Assembly: GCF_024807945.1 (NCBI RefSeq)
Contig: NZ_JANUFD010000027.1
Span: 1 to 64,000 of the forward strand
Origin: Pseudomonas sp. JUb42
Lineage (GTDB): Bacteria > Pseudomonadota > Gammaproteobacteria > Pseudomonadales > Pseudomonadaceae
Reading direction: 5' to 3'
Length of the DNA: 64,000 bases
Within the stretch, counting starts at the first letter, position 1, and the number at the start of each line of letters is the position of its first letter. Positions 41,748 through 49,074 of this stretch are shown piece after piece. The notes below the pieces were generated by a model that was not told the origin of the DNA, searched no databases, and saw only the letters and a list, made by a program, of their open reading frames with translations. The position numbers and the translations under genes are program-made.

Positions 41748-42305
41748 TTAAGCAGCTTGACGCCGAGCGGCGCGCTTTGCTTTTGCAGATACATCAACTG
41801 GTTCAGGCTTCGGATCTGCAACAGCTGCAGATTCGTTGACTGGTTCAGCGTCAGCAGGTGGTACTGGCTGGCCGTCACCGACGATGGAAGCAGGAGCTTC
41901 TTCACGTGGTTTGGCTTCATAGACAGTGACACCCTCTACTTTGATCCAGCTGAGGAACAGCAAACGACCTTTCAGACTCACGCCTGATTGGCCTGCTTTG
42001 TCACCTTTGGTGTAAGTGAAAATGTCGGGCCAAACGTCACCGATGCGGAAGGACACGAGGACCTTCTTATCGTTGTCGACAGCTTCTTTGCAGCGGCGAA
42101 TCAGCATTTCAGCCTCAGCGCCGACGACATTGCAGTCGATGTATTGGTATTCGACATCGTCAGATTTGCCTTTCAACGCTGCAATGGTGACAGCCATGAA
42201 AGGAATGCTTTTTTTACCTTTGGGCGTCACTTCACGGATGCGGTTGAGATAACCGATACCAGTGGTGTGCAGGTCAAAGTATTTAGCTTCAGTAGAATTG
42301 CTCAT
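41748..42305 (-). CDS. DUF3577 (STY4534 family) ICE replication-associated protein
   Basis: A 185-residue protein. MSNSTEAKYFDLHTTGIGYL then NRIREVTPKGKKSIPFMAVT is typical of DUF3577, an OB-fold-like family of ICEs named after Salmonella STY4534 and annotated as a replication-associated protein. The C-terminal third is a variable Glu/Ala/Pro tail ending AKRAARRQAA. ATG 42305 is preceded by TTGGAGA. Its leader carries both a two-hairpin module and the second copy of the pseudoknotted RNA, and it ends at a strong terminator, so it is a single-gene unit. Confidence 0.88.
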   Translation of the reverse strand: MSNSTEAKYFDLHTTGIGYLNRIREVTPKGKKSIPFMAVTIAALKGKSDDVEYQYIDCNVVGAEAEMLIRRCKEAVDNDKKVLVSFRIGDVWPDIFTYTKGDKAGQSGVSLKGRLLFLSWIKVEGVTVYEAKPREEAPASIVGDGQPVPPADAEPVNESAAVADPKPEPVDVSAKAKRAARRQAA

Positions 42306-42378
42306 AGTGATTCTCCAATTTCGAAAAAACAGAAAGCGGAGAAAGACTTCGCCCGTGGGGGAAAGTATTCCCCGCGTG
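42306..42378 (-). promoter_or_regulatory. Two-hairpin leader of DUF3577
   Basis: Proximal: TTCTCC 42311-42316 with GGAGAA 42338-42343 around the ribosome site. Distal: GGGGA 42358-42362 with TCCCC 42369-42373. Confidence 0.6.
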
Positions 42379-42422
42379 GGTGGTAGAGCGAAAGGGATGT
42401 GCAAAAGCACGGATCTTGAACT

Positions 42423-42582
42423 GTGCATTCATCAATCGGAAAAACCGACTGACTGTTCGCGCCTCCGAATGCTGTGGCGAACTTCGGGAAGGGATCTATA
42501 CGTGGGTACGCATCGTAGTCATGAGATCCAGACTACCTCGGGCATGTGGCTGACAACGTCAGCGGAACATGGCTTAAGAATG
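42423..42582 (-). ncRNA. Pseudoknotted leader RNA, copy 2 (STAXI-like)
   Basis: Read on the - strand: hairpin GCTGAC-gtt-GTCAGC inside CATGT/ACATG. Pseudoknot A: GTAGTC/GACTAC with loop GGATCT pairing AGATCC across a hairpin that needs a G-U pair only possible on this strand. Pseudoknot B: GTTCGC/GCGAAC with GCATTC pairing GAATGC across TCGG/CCGA. About 120 nt separate it from the DUF3577 start. Confidence 0.7.
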
Positions 42583-42606
42583 TGAAAGGCCGGCAGGCTT
42601 TGTCAA
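42577..42606 (-). promoter_or_regulatory. Putative promoter of RNA copy 2
   Basis: TTGACA (42606 to 42601), 18 nt, then CATTCT (42582 to 42577), pointing into the RNA element and DUF3577. It matches the promoter of copy 3. Confidence 0.5.
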
Positions 42607-42616
42607 TACATTTATG

Positions 42617-42646
42617 AAAGAAAAAGCCCCTCAAAAGGGGCTTTGG
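42617..42646 (-). terminator. Terminator after the HigA-like antitoxin gene
   Basis: AAAGCCCC and GGGGCTTT with loop TTTTGA, followed on the - strand by a T run, 12-40 nt after the stop. Confidence 0.75.
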
Positions 42647-42657
42647 CGTTCGTCAGA

Positions 42658-42996
42658 CTAAATAGGCTTGACCGTCAACTCGACGCCCAGTGCTAGCAAC
42701 AGCTTCTGAACGGTGTCAAAGCGGGTCTTGTCGCCTTTTTTAAGGGTTTTATACAATGATTCTCGGTTTACACCTGCGTCCTGCGCAAGCTGATTCACGC
42801 CTCGAGCTTTGGCCACTTCACCCAATGCTTGCATCAGGATCTGAGGGTTATTCTCTTTCATGATTTCGCTGAGAAAAGCGCTGATGGTTTCTGGAGAATC
42901 CAAGAATCGAGAGGCCTCAAAACGGCCGGTGTTTTTACTGGTAGCGTTTTTCAGCGGGATAATCGGCATATCCAGCGGATTGAATGTCTCACTCAT
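42658..42996 (-). CDS. higA: HTH antitoxin of a HigBA-type addiction module
   Basis: A 112-residue protein of the 'addiction module antidote' family. The C-terminal helix-turn-helix reads ALGEVAKARGVNQLAQDAGV followed by NRESLYKTLKKGDKTRFDTV. It binds the toxin and represses the operon. It lies downstream of and overlaps the toxin gene by ATGA (42993-42996), the reversed toxin-first order typical of this family. Confidence 0.88.
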   Translation of the reverse strand: MSETFNPLDMPIIPLKNATSKNTGRFEASRFLDSPETISAFLSEIMKENNPQILMQALGEVAKARGVNQLAQDAGVNRESLYKTLKKGDKTRFDTVQKLLLALGVELTVKPI

Positions 42997-43307
42997 GATG
43001 CACCTCTCAATGCTTCCAAGATTTCCTTGGCACGCCTGATGCCTCGTTTTTGGTCTGTCTTGTCGCTGCCATACAGCATCAAGAACGTGGTTTCGGCCGA
43101 CCTGACAAAGTAAAGACGATAACCAGGCCCGACGAAGACGCGCATCTCACTCATGCCTTCGCCAACCGATTCACAGTCACCAAAAAGACCGTTCTCTGCC
43201 CTCAAGAGGCGAGCGGTGATGGCTGCCTTGCCTTTACGATCATTGACGCCGGCAAGCCAATCATCAAACGCTGTCGTTGTGTCGATGATGATTTTCATGT
43301 TCCCCAC
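42993..43307 (-). CDS. higB: RelE/ParE-superfamily toxin (HigB-like)
   Basis: A 104-residue toxin: FDDWLAGVNDRKGKAAITAR, GDCESVGEGMSEMRVFVGPG, YRLYFVRSAETTFLMLYGSD and the C-terminal KTDQKRGIRRAKEILEAL, characteristic of the RelE/ParE-like 'addiction module killer' family. GTG 43307 or ATG 43298 is the start. It should inhibit translation by mRNA cleavage. It is paired with the downstream HTH antitoxin. Confidence 0.88.
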   Translation of the reverse strand: MGNMKIIIDTTTAFDDWLAGVNDRKGKAAITARLLRAENGLFGDCESVGEGMSEMRVFVGPGYRLYFVRSAETTFLMLYGSDKTDQKRGIRRAKEILEALRGAS

Positions 43308-43369
43308 AATGTAGCCTAGTGACTACTCCTTGTCGATCTGCGGTTCGTCGCTCGAATGGCTCGGTGCAG

Positions 43370-43400
43370 AAGAATAGAGCCCCCAAAGGGGCTCTTGGTG
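43370..43400 (-). terminator. Hairpin after the 119-aa gene
   Basis: AGAGCCCC and GGGGCTCT with a short loop, then a T/C-rich stretch on the - strand; a plausible terminator for the gene ending at 43457. Confidence 0.5.
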
Positions 43401-43456
43401 AACGAGGGGATTCGTAGCAGGGGAGGCATCAAGGATCAACCCTCGAAACCATCCGC

Positions 43457-43816
43457 TTAGCATGTCCATCTATCAATTTCACGCCAGCAAAACTCGTCCT
43501 CTTGATCTACATCCGCAAGGGATGTTTCGGACCATCCTCCGCCGTGAATGGCTGCATTCCAGCCCTCGTGCCAAGCCATGTTGAGGGCCGGCACGTTTTG
43601 GAAAAGTTTCGGAACGCCTTGCTGATTCGTGAGTTGGGCATGTTTACCAACCAGGTGAGCCTGTATTTCGTACTCAAATGCAGTGATCTCGTCACCGGCG
43701 ATTTGGGCTTTTTCGAAAGCGACTCGGATATCGAGAATCTGGCCGATATTCGCGAATGCGGAAATCAAGCACGTGTTTGCGCGTGCTTCGATGTGTGTAG
43801 GGGGGCTGAGCGGCAT
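43457..43816 (-). CDS. Hypothetical accessory protein, 119 aa
   Basis: A 119-residue protein MPLSPPTHIEARANTCLISA with a hydrophobic N-terminal helix-like segment and Trp-rich end (MAWHEGWNAAIHGGGWSETS). Unknown. The two-hairpin leader marks it as part of the same accessory regulon. Confidence 0.6.
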   Translation of the reverse strand: MPLSPPTHIEARANTCLISAFANIGQILDIRVAFEKAQIAGDEITAFEYEIQAHLVGKHAQLTNQQGVPKLFQNVPALNMAWHEGWNAAIHGGGWSETSLADVDQEDEFCWREIDRWTC

Positions 43817-43885
43817 GGTGAGTCTCCAGTTCGAATCGTGATGACCGGAGACACTCGCCCCGGGGGAAAGTATTCCCCGTGGGTG
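43817..43885 (-). promoter_or_regulatory. Two-hairpin leader of the 119-aa gene
   Basis: Proximal: GTCTCC 43822-43827 with GGAGAC 43847-43852. Distal: GGGGAA 43863-43868 with TTCCCC 43873-43878. Confidence 0.6.
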
Positions 43886-43936
43886 ATTGAGATAGATGAG
43901 GTTTGATGACGCGGTTGGGACGCGACCAGCTGTTAT

Positions 43937-44068
43937 TCAGTGTTGGCGGAGCAAGCCATGCTTGCTGCACCAGTCCTTAACTTCGCGCCATTTCGCCCAG
44001 ACGACCATCCCGGAGCAGACCATCAGCAGCGAGCCCATGATAATCAAACCAAAGGTATCCTGACTCAT
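43937..44068 (-). CDS. Small membrane protein, 43 aa
   Basis: ATG 44068, behind a near-perfect AAGGAGG at 7 nt, encodes MSQDTFGLIIMGSLLMVCSG, a membrane span, then a basic/aromatic tail (MVVWAKWREVKDWCSKHGLL) ending RQH. It starts 1 nt after the stop of the 58-aa gene, so the two are translated together. Unknown function. Confidence 0.65.
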   Translation of the reverse strand: MSQDTFGLIIMGSLLMVCSGMVVWAKWREVKDWCSKHGLLRQH

Positions 44069-44069
44069 G

Positions 44070-44246
44070 TTAAGCCTCCTTAGTGAGGTAGATGCCTGCC
44101 AACCAAATTACAGTACCCACAATGAAGTCACAACCGGTCAGGAATCGATGATCGCTGAGGAAAACCCCAACCAAAGCTGTGGCCACCGCAGTGGTTCCAA
44201 CCTTTCGTAGATCTTCAGCAATTGCTGATTGTTGGTAAGGTTTCAT
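44070..44246 (-). CDS. Small two-span membrane protein, 58 aa
   Basis: ATG 44246 with AAGGA at 6 nt encodes MKPYQQSAIAEDLRKVGTTA, then two hydrophobic spans (VATALVGVFL, FIVGTVIWLAGIYL). It is followed at once by the 43-aa membrane gene. The pair could form a small membrane complex. Confidence 0.65.
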   Translation of the reverse strand: MKPYQQSAIAEDLRKVGTTAVATALVGVFLSDHRFLTGCDFIVGTVIWLAGIYLTKEA

Positions 44247-44312
44247 AAGCGTCCTTGATTAGGAACGCCGGAAAACCAGCCCGTCGGGAGGTTTCCCGAC
44301 AGGTGGATGAGG
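44247..44312 (-). promoter_or_regulatory. Two-hairpin leader of the small membrane gene pair
   Basis: Proximal: GCGTCCT from 44249 with AGGAACGC 44261-44268 (one bulge), hiding AAGGA. Distal: GTCGGG 44283-44288 with CCCGAC 44295-44300. Confidence 0.6.
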
Positions 44313-44328
44313 TGCGGCGCCGAAGGCG

Positions 44329-44679
44329 TTAGGCGATCAGTTCATTTAGCGAACCGAGCGAAGATGAATCGACCTGTTTAAGGGCCGAAGCTTTGCGCGG
44401 TTTACGTTTTTTCGCCGTAGATTGAGGTGCTGGCTGGCACTCACGAACGTTTTGATTGAACCAGTCGGTAAGATTGACTTTATCGAGTCGAACGATCGCA
44501 GGGAGCAGGCACATTTCCTCAAGTTCTGCAGCGCTTGAAATAGAGGACTGCATAGGGAAGGGGCTAACGATATTTGCCTTGACTGGCAGGGCAGGTCGTT
44601 CAGCAGTGCGAGTTGCACGAAAGATTTCACGTACCGCAGTACCGACGGAATAGCCGAAGCGGAAGCTAGATGCGCTCAT
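44329..44679 (-). CDS. Conserved ICE accessory protein, 116 aa
   Basis: A 116-residue protein MSASSFRFGYSVGTAVREIF, with a basic patch (TAKKRKPRKASALKQ) near the end that could contact nucleic acid. I use ATG 44679 (GGAGA upstream); the longer frame runs into the leader. Downstream of RNA copy 3. Confidence 0.65.
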   Translation of the reverse strand: MSASSFRFGYSVGTAVREIFRATRTAERPALPVKANIVSPFPMQSSISSAAELEEMCLLPAIVRLDKVNLTDWFNQNVRECQPAPQSTAKKRKPRKASALKQVDSSSLGSLNELIA

Positions 44680-44745
44680 GGTGTTTCTCCTGAAATGAAA
44701 GTGCGGAGAAACACAGCCCTGGACGGGGAGTGATCCCCGCTGGGT
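44680..44745 (-). promoter_or_regulatory. Two-hairpin leader of the 116-aa gene (best example)
   Basis: Proximal: GTGTTTCTCC 44681-44690 with GGAGAAACAC 44705-44714, a perfect 10-bp stem that contains the ribosome site. Distal: CGGGGA 44724-44729 with TCCCCG 44734-44739. Confidence 0.65.
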
Positions 44746-44762
44746 GAGTTGAAGCGATGAGT

Positions 44763-44920
44763 GTGCATTCATCGATCAGGGTTAGCCGATCAACCGTTCG
44801 CGCCTCCGAATGCTGTGGCGAACTATGGGTTGGATCTGTGCGAAAAACGCACCGCAATCATGAGATCCAGATTGCCCGGGCATGTGGCTGACAACGTCAG
44901 CGGAACATGGCCTAAGAATG
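44763..44920 (-). ncRNA. Pseudoknotted leader RNA, copy 3 (STAXI-like)
   Basis: Read on the - strand: hairpin GCTGAC-gtt-GTCAGC within CATGT/ACATG. Pseudoknot A: GCAATC/GATTGC, loop GGATCT paired with AGATCC across GTGCG-ttttt-CGCAC. Pseudoknot B: GTTCGC/GCGAAC, loop GCATTC paired with GAATGC across a GATC/GATC hairpin. It ends about 85 nt before the 116-aa gene and includes that gene's hairpin leader in the same transcript. Confidence 0.7.
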
Positions 44921-44943
44921 TGAAACAGAGATTTTTTTGTCAA
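44915..44943 (-). promoter_or_regulatory. Putative promoter of RNA copy 3
   Basis: TTGACA (44943 to 44938), 17 nt, then CATTCT (44920 to 44915), pointing into the element. Perfect -35, weak -10. Confidence 0.5.
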
Positions 44944-45240
44944 GCAGAAGGGCTGGTGCAGGCGGGGCATGTTGCGGGGGAGGGTAGGAGAAGCCTGCCG
45001 AGGGCGATCAACCTCAATCGCACCCGGCCGACGTGATACAGCGAAACTGAGAAGGATGCCACCTGTGAGCGGGAGCTCGCGTTGCGTGGGTCCCTGGGCA
45101 TTGACCATACGCTGCGGTTCACCGGCTGCACCTGGCCCATTGTCGTGGCTGGGGCCAGTAATCAAAAGGCACGCATTCGCGCACAAAAGGCGCCCGTTTT
45201 TTCACCGGCGGGCTCCGGCAATGAAAAACAAACCCCGAAG

Positions 45241-45280
45241 GGTAGCCTGGTCATTCAGAGGACTAAATGACCAGGCTACC
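45241..45280. repeat. 15-bp perfect inverted repeat (possible bidirectional terminator)
   Basis: GGTAGCCTGGTCATT and AATGACCAGGCTACC flank a 10-nt loop. T-rich stretches lie on both sides (TTTTTT 10 nt to the right; GTTTGTTTTTC on the other strand). A smaller hairpin (GGACCGC/GCGGTCC) lies at 45309-45331. The interval 44944-45618 shows no gene I can support. Confidence 0.6.
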
Positions 45281-45618
45281 GCTCGAAGGTTTTTTCAGAA
45301 GAAAGCGGACCGCAGCACCTGTGCGGTCCTATGACAAGTATGCACCGAACCTTCTGTGAACTCTGTGTGCCTTTGAACCCGTTTTCACGAGTTAGACGGC
45401 TGCGTGTCTGCGAAGGACAGGGAGACACAGGGAGAATTCACGCAAAAATCCACACGCCCTTCCCGATGCTAAGCGTGTTCTGGGTTTGGCGTCTGTAAGC
45501 AAGGCCTACGACTCCAGGGTGTCACTGATGACCGTCAGTAACCAGCGGGGTGTAACTGATGTTGGCGGCATTGTGGCATATCGAGTAAATCCCTGCCAGA
45601 TGGGCTCTTTGAACAGTT

Positions 45619-47625
45619 TTATGTTCGGGCCGTTCGAGGCCTGGAAGTCTTGGAAGCGCTTTTCTTCGGCGCCTCGATGTTCACAGAGCCCTTGCAAGCC
45701 GGGTAGGTACTGCAGGCCCAGAAGCTTCCGCTCTTACCGTGACGATTTATCGTCTTCGAGGAGCAGATCGGGCACAGAGGGCCTTCGGGCACTTTGATGG
45801 CCAGCGTCGTGCCTCGGTATTGCTCGATAAGCCTAGTGATCCAGGTTGATTGTTTTTCGATGAATCCATCGACGGTCAGCGTGCCGGCCTCGATCATGCT
45901 CAACGCCTGTTCCCAGATCGCGGTTGTACCCGGATCGGCCAGTGCCGACGGTACGGCGTCGATCAATGATGCGCCGCTTTCGGAGGCGCGCAAGGACTTG
46001 CCTTTCTTTTCCAGATGACCTCGGTCGATCAATCCTTGAATGATACTCGCCCGGGTTGCTTCAGTACCGATGCCGGTAGTCTCTTTGAGCTTTTGAGCCA
46101 GCCGCGGATCTGTCACGTATTTGGCAACTTGCTTCATGGCCTTCACTAGGTCGCCTTCGGTGTAAGGTTTGGGGGGCTGAGTTTTCAACGCCTTGAGCTC
46201 CGAACTCTGCACCTGGCATCGAGAAGCATTTTGCAGGGGTGGAAGTACCTGGGAGCGGGACTTACCTTCTTTGTCCTCTTCATCATCCGAGCTTGTGATG
46301 AGGGATCGCCAGCCAATCACAGCGATGCTTTTGCCGACGGCTTGCAGGGTCAGCCCCTCACAGTCGAACTCGGCAGATGTTCTGTCGTACTCGTGATTAG
46401 GAAGGAACTGCGCCAGATAATGCATTCTGATGAGCTCGTAAACGGCTCGCTCTTTGTCCGACATTGCAGAGAGATTCGGCGTTTCGGTCGTTGGTATGAT
46501 GCCGTGGTGAGCAACAACTTGTTTATCATTCCAGGCCCTGGAGCGCAGCGCAGGATTCAGCGACTGCAGGACTGGTCCAAGTGCCGGGTCACTTCGGCGC
46601 AGCGCGGCGAGCACTGCGGGAACGTCGGAAAACATGTTTTCAGGCAAATAGCCAGTGTCGGTCCGTGGATAAGTCGTGGCTTTGTGCGTCTCATAGAGCG
46701 CCTGGGCGATGTTCAACGTTTCCTGAACCCCGAATCCGAATTTGCTCGAGCACACCTCTTGAAGCGAGCTGAGTGCAAATGACAGGGGTGGGGCTTCACG
46801 TTTGCGTTCAGTTTCCACCGTAATTGCGATTGCGGTTTTGCCTGCTATGAGTCGCTGTTGAACGGATGCGGCGTGGCGCTGGTCGACACAGCGACCCTCA
46901 TCGTCCACGACGGTTTGATCTGGTATCCAGTCAGCGCTGAAGACCTGTCCGTTTGCATGCAACTGAACAGATACGTTCCAGAAGGGGGCTGGCACGAATG
47001 ACGCTATTGCCCGGTCACGCTGCACCACGAGCCACAGCGTCGGAGTCTGAACACGGCCCACTGAAAGTACGCCGCCGAAACCAACTTGGCGGGCCAGCAG
47101 TGTGAACAGACGAGTAAAGTTCATGCCGATCAGCCAGTCTGCGCGGGATCGAGCCAGTGCCGAATGGTAGAGAGGACGAGTTTCAGCATCCGTCTTCATA
47201 TTGGCCAGTGCCTGGCGGATTGAAGCGTCATTTAGAGCGGACAGCCAGAGGCGCTCGATTGGACCGCGGTATCCGCAGAACTCGACCAGCTCACGCGCGA
47301 TCATCTCTCCTTCGCGGTCGGCATCGGTGGAGATGACCAGTTGCTTGGCCTCTTTGAGTAACTTCTTGATGACCTTGAACTGGCTTGCGGTTTTGGGCTT
47401 CACAACAACTTGCCAAGCTGCCGGCAGGATCGGCAAGGTATTCATGTTCCAGGATTTGTATTGTTCGCCGTAGGCCTCAGGCGACGCGGTTTCGAGCAGA
47501 TGACCAATGCACCAGGTCACTGTTACGCCTGGTCCGGTGTAGCACCCATCACCACGTTGGGTGGCTCCCACTACGGCAGCAATGTCTTTGCCCTGACTGG
47601 GCTTTTCGCACAAAAAGAGGCGCAT
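45619..47625 (-). CDS. topB: DNA topoisomerase III (TopB)
   Basis: A 668-residue type IA topoisomerase. The TOPRIM domain has LFLCEKPSQGKDIAAVVGA at the start and ISTDADREGEMIARE near residue 95 (DxDxxGE). The catalytic Tyr is in TYPRTDTGYLP near 318. The C terminus has a zinc ribbon CPICSSKTINRHGKSG...CSTYPACKG. ATG 47625 follows CGGAGA; the longer frame to 47673 lacks a ribosome site. TopB homologues are constant parts of this ICE class and would decatenate or relax the element during replication and transfer. Confidence 0.94.
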   Translation of the reverse strand: MRLFLCEKPSQGKDIAAVVGATQRGDGCYTGPGVTVTWCIGHLLETASPEAYGEQYKSWNMNTLPILPAAWQVVVKPKTASQFKVIKKLLKEAKQLVISTDADREGEMIARELVEFCGYRGPIERLWLSALNDASIRQALANMKTDAETRPLYHSALARSRADWLIGMNFTRLFTLLARQVGFGGVLSVGRVQTPTLWLVVQRDRAIASFVPAPFWNVSVQLHANGQVFSADWIPDQTVVDDEGRCVDQRHAASVQQRLIAGKTAIAITVETERKREAPPLSFALSSLQEVCSSKFGFGVQETLNIAQALYETHKATTYPRTDTGYLPENMFSDVPAVLAALRRSDPALGPVLQSLNPALRSRAWNDKQVVAHHGIIPTTETPNLSAMSDKERAVYELIRMHYLAQFLPNHEYDRTSAEFDCEGLTLQAVGKSIAVIGWRSLITSSDDEEDKEGKSRSQVLPPLQNASRCQVQSSELKALKTQPPKPYTEGDLVKAMKQVAKYVTDPRLAQKLKETTGIGTEATRASIIQGLIDRGHLEKKGKSLRASESGASLIDAVPSALADPGTTAIWEQALSMIEAGTLTVDGFIEKQSTWITRLIEQYRGTTLAIKVPEGPLCPICSSKTINRHGKSGSFWACSTYPACKGSVNIEAPKKSASKTSRPRTART

Positions 47626-47666
47626 TCGATTCTCCGAGGATTCAACAGTGGGCTGTTGGGAGAACC
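47626..47666 (-). promoter_or_regulatory. Structured leader of topB
   Basis: GATTCTCC 47628-47635 (contains the complement of the ribosome site) pairs with GGAGAACC 47659-47666 through one G-U possible only on the - strand RNA, and encloses CAACAG/CTGTTG. It is a nested version of the two-hairpin leaders. Confidence 0.5.
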
Positions 47667-47690
47667 GTCGCATGGTGATCTGGAACGTGC

Positions 47691-47710
47691 CTCAGTAAAC
47701 CATTACTGAG
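47691..47710 (-). promoter_or_regulatory. Operator-like palindrome upstream of topB
   Basis: CTCAGTAA and TTACTGAG, perfect 8-bp inverted repeat with spacer ACCA, 66 nt upstream of the topB start. Probable regulator binding site. Confidence 0.5.
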
Positions 47711-47754
47711 ATACCGTAGGGTTATGCTTGGAGGAGGGCTGACGTGTTAAGCCA

Positions 47755-47800
47755 AAAATGAAAAGGGCTTCTCTCGAACACATTCGAAGAGAAACCCTGA
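47755..47800 (-). terminator. Terminator after the DUF4214 gene
   Basis: GGGTTTCTCTTCGAA and TTCGAGAGAAGCCC pair (on the - strand) around a TGTG loop and are followed by TTTTCATTTTT. It separates the DUF4214 gene from topB. Confidence 0.75.
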
Positions 47801-47833
47801 CATTGACGCGGCTGGAGGATGGAGCATAAGTCT

Positions 47834-49024
47834 TCAGGCTGCGAGTCCGAATGCGTCATAGGCTGCTGAGTGACTTGCAGCACCTGTGAGTTCGACAGCC
47901 GTTGAAACAGTCGCGTCCTGGGCTGACGCGGTTACCGGGGCATCGGTCCAGCTGGCCATCACTGCGTCAAGCGCATGCGGCGAAGCGGCTGTGCCGTACT
48001 TCTGAATGATCGCGTTGATTGCCGCGTTGGCAGAGGCCGCATCACTAACGTTCTGGATCACGGCATGCAGATCGATACCTGGTGCACCTGGTCCAGATAC
48101 ATGCGCCTGGGCCGCGTACTTCGATACTGCGATGCGCGCTTGTAAGAAATCGCTGTCGCCTGCGTTGTTGATCGCGTCACCGACGAACTTGGCAACGAAT
48201 GTGCCACGATCGACAGCGCCAGTAGCCAGCTTGTCGTTCCAGTAGCTCACCCCTGCGGCATCGCCTGCGCGGCCCAGAATGTTCTGGTACGCAAAGTTGA
48301 CGTACGCGCTGTCCCCGAGAGTTGTACCGGCTTCGCCATTGCCCTTGCCATCGATGTACATCTGCTTACTGACGACGCTGTACGCCGTGGTTTGATCGGT
48401 GCCGTAGCTCAGCTCAACGTTCAGTTTGTTCGCCCAGTAGATCAGGCCACCATTTTCGGGCGCACGGCTGAAGGTCGCGTCATACAGGGCGACAATCATG
48501 TCTTGCTGAGACGAGGTGACTCCTGGGACGTGCAGGCCCGAATCGGGATAGCTTGTAGGAAGGCCCGCGACGGTCGCAGCCTTTGTCACGTCAGCCAATG
48601 TTGGAGCAGTGTTGGTGGTCCCCAGCTTGGTAATACCGAAGGTGAAGTTTTCTTTGCTGATCGCGCCGGTATCCAGTGCGGTTGTCATGGCCGCTTTGGT
48701 ATCGGCAGAGGCCTGTGGATAAAGGAAGTTGATCACCATTGAGGAGGGGAGGCTTTCTACAAAGGTTTTCGCGTCAGTTGGACCGATAACGACGGTGTAG
48801 CCCGGAAATGCTGCAGGGTTGTCAATAGCTGCGAAGTACAGGATATCTGCGGTTAATTTTTTAAGTGTGTTTTCTGGAGAGAGACCTGCTTGAGAGTAGT
48901 AGGCATCCATAGCAGAAAAGAGCTGAGAATGATTGTTAAGGTTCATCCCGTAGCTGGCAGGAAAGTACTTTTCGTAAGCAGTTGCAGCGACAGTCTTAGC
49001 TTGGTCAAGTGTTAAATTGCTCAT
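47834..49024 (-). CDS. DUF4214-domain protein (surface/adhesin-like)
   Basis: A 396-residue Ala/Thr-rich protein, no signal peptide, starting MSNLTLDQAKTVAATAYEKY. The middle (about 170-290) matches DUF4214: VALYDATFSRAPENGGLIYW and AYQNILGRAGDAAGVSYWND are the two characteristic repeats. Such domains occur in S-layer and type I-secreted surface proteins. Its presence between a conjugative pilus operon and topB is unusual. It is flanked by its own terminator. A role in mating contact or surface exclusion is speculative. Confidence 0.8.
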   Translation of the reverse strand: MSNLTLDQAKTVAATAYEKYFPASYGMNLNNHSQLFSAMDAYYSQAGLSPENTLKKLTADILYFAAIDNPAAFPGYTVVIGPTDAKTFVESLPSSMVINFLYPQASADTKAAMTTALDTGAISKENFTFGITKLGTTNTAPTLADVTKAATVAGLPTSYPDSGLHVPGVTSSQQDMIVALYDATFSRAPENGGLIYWANKLNVELSYGTDQTTAYSVVSKQMYIDGKGNGEAGTTLGDSAYVNFAYQNILGRAGDAAGVSYWNDKLATGAVDRGTFVAKFVGDAINNAGDSDFLQARIAVSKYAAQAHVSGPGAPGIDLHAVIQNVSDAASANAAINAIIQKYGTAASPHALDAVMASWTDAPVTASAQDATVSTAVELTGAASHSAAYDAFGLAA

Positions 49025-49074
49025 TTTCGAAATCCTTTTAGAGTGTGAGAAGCAATGGGCGAACTTTAACTAAT

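Noticed and set aside
44782..45186. 134-aa - strand frame over RNA copy 3 and the gap
   Set aside because: It overlaps the structured RNA and its promoter and has a composition unlike its neighbours.
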